Source: Rhyacichthys aspro (lineage: Eukaryota; Chordata; Actinopteri; Gobiiformes; Rhyacichthyidae). From it: DNA of 64,000 nucleotides. The DNA is taken from assembly GCA_036850595.1 (NCBI GenBank), contig CM072154.1, positions 18,049,330-18,113,329 on the forward strand. Direction: 5' to 3'. Position 1 is the first letter of the stretch; each line of letters opens with the position of its first letter. Of the stretch, positions 39,301 to 45,300 are shown one piece after another. The position numbers and the translations under genes are program-made. The notes under the pieces were generated by a model. It made no database searches, was not told the origin of the DNA, and saw only the letters and a list, made by a program, of their open reading frames with translations.

Positions 39301-42300
39301 GTGTGGTTCAAAAACAGTTCAATGAGTTTCATTAGAAGAGACCTGTCGGAGATAAGCCTCCAGCCTGTTGACTGGAGCTAATGCTAATGTTAATGCTAAT
39401 GCTGCAAGCTGAGTTTGAATGTGCTTTTATGTACTTTTCTAAAACATCTGCAACTAAAATGACAAAAAGTATATACTTTTGTCCAAGTGTAATGCTTTCA
39501 AAAAAAGGAGGTTTGTGCTGGATTTGAAAATTAGGAATATTAGGCCTTGTTTCTACTGAGAGGTACAGCACAGTTTAAGTTGGCCCCTGAGGGGGCTTGT
39601 ATTTCCGCGGTGTCTGGAGGATAAGAGCCACAGCTATAAAAACAATGACGCCATACAAGTACGTCCTACACAAAATGTGGTTTTACATGAGAAAGTGAAT
39701 AAATGATTTTGTGTAGCAATGGAAGAGGCTGTAGTTATACATTGCAGACAGCTGAAATAAACTCTAGAATAAGGTATCCTGTTTATTCACACCATCCTCA
39801 GTTTCTGTTTCAGAGAGTCTTCCGTTTCTTATATTTTAGGGTTTTATATTTAATGTCACAAGTTATGCTAATCTTTGATGCGACATAAACATAGAACACA
39901 CACCATATTCTGTTTACACGACAATGCATTTAACCCACAAAGATTCTGTAGCATTTTGGTCGTTTGTTTACACAATAACAGTGTTCTTACTCCACAAAAA
40001 CGTTTGAATCTGGCCGAAGAGGTGCTTTTGATTTGTTGCAGCTCCTGTTTTCTCATGATCTCACTGCCATTACTTCTTCTTGTGTTCAGTGGTTGTAGTA
40101 TTAGCATTCAGTGCCCCCTCTGGCCTGGCATACATACTGCAGCGTTCAAAGATCGTTGTGATTATGCTACAGGCCATTGTGTGCAATTCGGTGTGGTGTA
40201 AATGGCCCCTAAAGCTGAAGCTACTGCTAATAAAATGCAAGCTTTGTTTAAGTTGATTTAGAAAAGTACAACGCTCACTTTCTCTGAGAAAATGCACCCC
40301 TCAAGTGGAAACATGGCCTTTGCTGGAACGCATTTTATACAATGCAGTTATTTATTTATTTTTTGCCGTTTTGCCTCCAGAAGTGCCTCCAAAATGAATT
40401 GATGACTTTTGCATCATTGAGAGACTTCTTTCTGTTAAGTGAAATAGCATAAAACAAGCGGGAGTCTGTACGTACTATACGACCGTTGCTGCTGTTACCT
40501 GAGCTGCATCCAAAAGCGGTCAAAAGAAATTGACACAAAAAATGAAATACATTTTTAAATACTAAGAAGAGAAGCTGAGGCTAAGGAAGTGAGTTAGAGA
40601 CGGAAGCTCTCTCCCTCTAGCTCTGTGGCTCACCTTTCCATCGACCCCTCATCATTGATTATCTGGGGCCCATTAGGACCCATTGTTAAAAACAAATCAT
40701 TAGGGCCGCTCGATGGGCTTAGAGCCTGGCGCTCCATTTGTCTGGCCTTAAATGGCACTAAGCTCACTGAGCATCTGCAAGGCAAATAGGAGAAAGACAG
40801 AGAGAGCCTGTGGAAAACAGAGGAGGAAAAAATAAAGAAAACGAATAGATACAGAGAAAAGGAAGGAACAAGTGAGAGATGAACCAAACCAGGAGAAGAG
40901 TGTGCGAAAGGAAGCGGCGGGCGGTGAGCGAGATCCAGGGCGGGAGAGCACGCGGAGGGAGCCTCATCCATTTTAATGAGCTTCCTGTGTAAATGTGTTC
41001 CTGCGGAGAAGGAGCCGAAGGCGGCCGCGCGGCGCTCCTAATCCCCCCACGCTCCCGTCATTAAGGGCAGCCCTGTCACACACACAACACACACAGCACA
41101 CACACCGCCCGGCTGATGCGGGACGGGGCCGCTGTCGCCACTCTGACAGGTCGTCACACACCACTGAATTCCCCAGGAGCCCCTGGCCTCACTGCAGGCA
41201 GGAGACGACGTACACGGCATCCAGTGAAATAGTTTGGTGTGATTATGAGCCCACCTTGTATCTGTGCGTTTTCAGTCCCATGAAAAACTGGGTGAGGTGT
41301 TTGTGCTCGTCTTTTTATAGCATGTTAGTGGTTTGTGAACAAAACGTGCAGATAGAGCGACGAGAAAACCACACTGACACATGAAGACGTACAGAGACAG
41401 AAAGACAGACAGGCGTACACACAAACACACAGCCCAGAGCAAAACGACTAATGTCTGACACTCCTCCCTCAAAATTGGCTCCTATAAAAGAAGAAAGACA
41501 GGAGAGATAGCGGAAGGGACTGTCTCTCTGCCTCCGTCTCTCTCGCTCCCCGTGATTAGGCCTAATTATGGCGGCGCAGACGCCTGGCAGCCCCAGTCAT
41601 GCAGCTTTAATTGACCGTTATTCATCTGCGGGCTAACGCTCGGCGAGGGTAGGCGGTGCACAGCAAAGGAAGAAAGCAAGCAGGGAATCAGAATAGAAGG
41701 GGTGGGGGTTGATGGGAAATTGGCATGCGGGAACCATAGAAGGTGGGGGGTAGAGTGTGTGTATGTTTTTTTATTTTTTTTCTTTCATGGGCGCCTTAGC
41801 GTAGCCTAGTGGAACTGTGCGTCGCAAGGCTAATTGCTAGCCTCCAGGGATTAGGCCAGGTGATTACACACTGGGCGGTGTAATTACATAAGCAGCGGCG
41901 AGCGGGGCCCCAGCTCACGGCTCCGGGGTCACGCGCCGCAGCCCTCACCCAAGATTAATTGGAGCTGCCACTGGAGTGCGAGGCACCGCCGGAGAGAGCG
42001 GTTATACGATTAGCATTAACATTTCAGCGGCGGAGGCGATCGATGAATGGCCCCCACCACTTCCTCCAGCCCCCTCTATATCTCATCTCCACACTCGCAC
42101 AAGCCTGCCTTCCTCTCTCCTGTTCCCTCACCATTTAGTGAGGCGGGAGACATGCAGGCGCTAGGTAATTTGAACACGCTTGCAAAACAATATTTGCGGT
42201 TGCATGCGTCCCTGTGTTGGTCTTGATTTTGTTGTTTTCTTCAGCTTGTTTCTCGTGTACGCGTTGGTGTGGCGGCCGTCACACACAGCTGAGCTCTGAT

Positions 42301-45300
42301 TGGTGTGATAGCAGCAGCTCTGGAGCAGAGACACAAGATTGGGGAGTCTGGAAGCAACAGAAGAAAGTGGAAAAGGGGCCGTAAGAGCTGCTGGATGAGA
42401 AATCAGAACATGTTAAGGCCTGGCATTGAAAAGCATCCTCAATGATGGAAGTCAGTGGCCAGCATTAAGGCCAGATGTGAAAAAAACCTCTCTAAATAGA
42501 TGTTGTCATCAGATTAGATCCAGTCAGATCAGGGACATATGTGCTTGGTTGTCTGTGGGAACCAAGGAATGCATTCTGGTTAGATTCCAAGTTTTATGCT
42601 GCCGTTTCTTTGTGTCGCTCATAGGTGTAACTTGCTAAATTTAGTAACTTGTACCTAGTACCTTAGTTAGTGCAACAAAAACATGCAACACCTTAGTTTA
42701 AGGTGTTGCATGTTTATAATCCCAGAAACCAAGTGCCTTAAAAGTATTTAGTAGCTATGACAAGGTATACAATGTAAAAATCACAAGAACTAGGACTCAT
42801 GTCAATGCCACGTGTGACCAGAATTTAGACTAGCCACAAGTGATCATGAAAGAGAAAAAAAAAAAAAGGTGTGAACAGGCCCTCAGAAAGACCACCTACA
42901 CTAATGCCTAAACCTCATCTGGTTCACTTTCAGAGGTCAAAGTGAAGCTGCTGTTCTTTGTCTAAAACATCTACTAAAATGTATCTAAAATAAAAAAAAC
43001 ACTGGATGAAGTTAACATTAAAGAAAGGCTCAAATCTATAAAAGAGCAAGGCTAAGAGATGGTAAGAAGAGCACATGAAAATCTACAGCAAGAAAAACAT
43101 TAGAACTAAAGGAGAAAAGAAGGAAGACAGATTTTTGAGGTCGTGGAGAAGTGTAGCAGCCAAAGAGACAAACAGCGAAAAGATGGTTTAGACAGAACAG
43201 GAGACAGAGAGAGGCTCAGAAAGGTGAGAGGCGCCGTTCCCCCTGAAGGAGGACAAAAGATGAGGCCAATAATGGAGAGGCCTTTTCAGAAGCGGAGGTT
43301 GCAGGACGCTCCATCCTTTTCAGCAGCTTCAATGCAGCCCAGAGAGCGCGAGGGAGCGAGGGAGGGAAGAAGGGCGTAAAAAAGGGAGAGAAGAGAAGGG
43401 ATGAGTGTTAATTAGGAGGTCCTTCAGCCCGTGGCCCCGGTCAAGACGCAGGGGCCGCCCCAGCTGTCAGAGCATGACACACTGGCATTGTGCATTCAGC
43501 CCTCATTATGTGTGCGTCTCTACAGTGTGTGTGTGAGAGTGTGTGAGGCGGCAGGGGAAGGAAAGGCTGGCGTCCAGGGTACAGCTATGGCCAGCGGCGC
43601 TTGCTGCGGCGTGACAAGACTGATGAGGCGCTGGGGCGACACGGAGGCCTCTGGAGCCGCACTGATAAAAATACACTGCATACATCGGTGCTCCTGCTTG
43701 TGCAGGAAAAAGAGCTGAGATGTAGCAAGAGCAGGAAAAGAGGAAGTCGTTACTTATTCCTTTACAGACACAATTACACCTCTTGTACCCTGCATGAATA
43801 TTAATAAGATATTATGTGTTTGTTTTTATTTTGTGTGTCCATAGGGAACTCTCTCACCCTCCTCCTCTGCTGTCTCCGCCGACTGCCCCCCACATCGCGT
43901 TAGGACCTCACCTGCGGCCTCCCTTTCTGGGCATGCCCTCTGCTCTTTGTCAGGCGCCAGGTGAGGTAACGCCAGGGCTACACAGTACAGTGCAAATATC
44001 AACTGCTGCAAGCTCCATATCATATCAAACTGGTTGAATTGCAATAATATTTAAGGGTACTGCTATAGAGAGTTTAAAATCAGTGACTAATGTTAAGAGA
44101 GTTGGATCAGTGAAACCAGGGTATGTTTGCCCTGAGACTGTTTATTTTTATATTTAGTGCATTATTTAATGATATTGCTGACAAGATTATACAGGTCTTA
44201 TTGTTGTCTCTGAACTCACAATAATTTGTAGGAAGCAAGCCACTTGGCTATATATGTCAGATTGTTCATTTTCACTTAAGTTTAATAGTTGGGTCATATA
44301 GCAGCAGTCTTCTTAAAACCAAAGTCGTCACCTTCTGATTAGCTCTGCTTCACGTCCAGGTGAAAGCCTCATCAGTAAAGTCACCCAGTGAGGCGACTGA
44401 TTGGATGAAAACCTACCGACTGCAGCCTCTCAATGACTCACAAGTGCCCAGCTCTGTCGATGTGTAGCTAATGAGAACATATGTGCCATGATTAAATTTC
44501 TTTTTTCCTATTTATAGATATGAGCTTAAGTAAAAACAAAAGAACTTGTATTTGTGGTCTGGAAACTTTTGATTTTTCTAATGTATTTCAATTTCAATTG
44601 TAGGTTATGGTTTTCTTCAACCTGCTCAAGCTGAGATATTTGCTCGCCAACAGGAGATGTTGAGGAAACAGAACCTGGCCAGGTGCGTTTTGTAAGGATC
44701 ATATTTAACTGTGACAAATAACGGTTTCTTTTACAGGTGTGGTAGTCATTGTCAATGCAAATGTGAGATATGGGTTGTGTATTGAACAATTACCTGTTAT
44801 TAATGTATTGATGACATCTGTATGTCATCTGATATTAACTATTTAAACCGAAAGCACAAAGGGGTACTAGGAGTTAATACTAAATTGTTTGTTGTGTGTT
44901 TTTAACCTCAGAGAAATCCCCTGTTTGGATTTTGGTGCCCTAATTCCTAAATGTCCTTGTGTGTGTGTAAACAGACTGGAGATGTCAGCGGAGCTGCTGA
45001 GACAGAAAGAGTTGGAGAACCTCCAGCGACAGCAGCGTCTCCTGGGCTCTGACCCAGTGGGTGCTCTATCTGCAGGGCTGCCTGCTGACCACCCTGCGCT
45101 GCGCAGCCTCCAGGACCTGCCGGAGGGCCACCCGCTGCGTGAGGAACTTGCCCGTCGCTCAAATGCCATGCTGGTGCTCCGTCATGGAGCCACCACACCC
45201 CTCCTCACCCTAAACCAGCAGGCACAATCAGGGGTCTCCACCCCCAAAGACTCACAGGGACATGGTTCGACCGCTGGCTCTGAAGCCAACTCCAGGAAAA

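Larger units (their letters stand above)
37517..43844 (+). other. samd11: samd11 intron, 6.3 kb
   Basis: It holds a GC-rich block at 38560-39060, a possible DNA transposon at 39542-40320, the strongest cluster of homeodomain-type sites in the window (40640-42160), a perfect palindrome at 42679-42715 and a purine-rich stretch at 43020-43430. No coding exon is supported. Confidence 0.8.
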
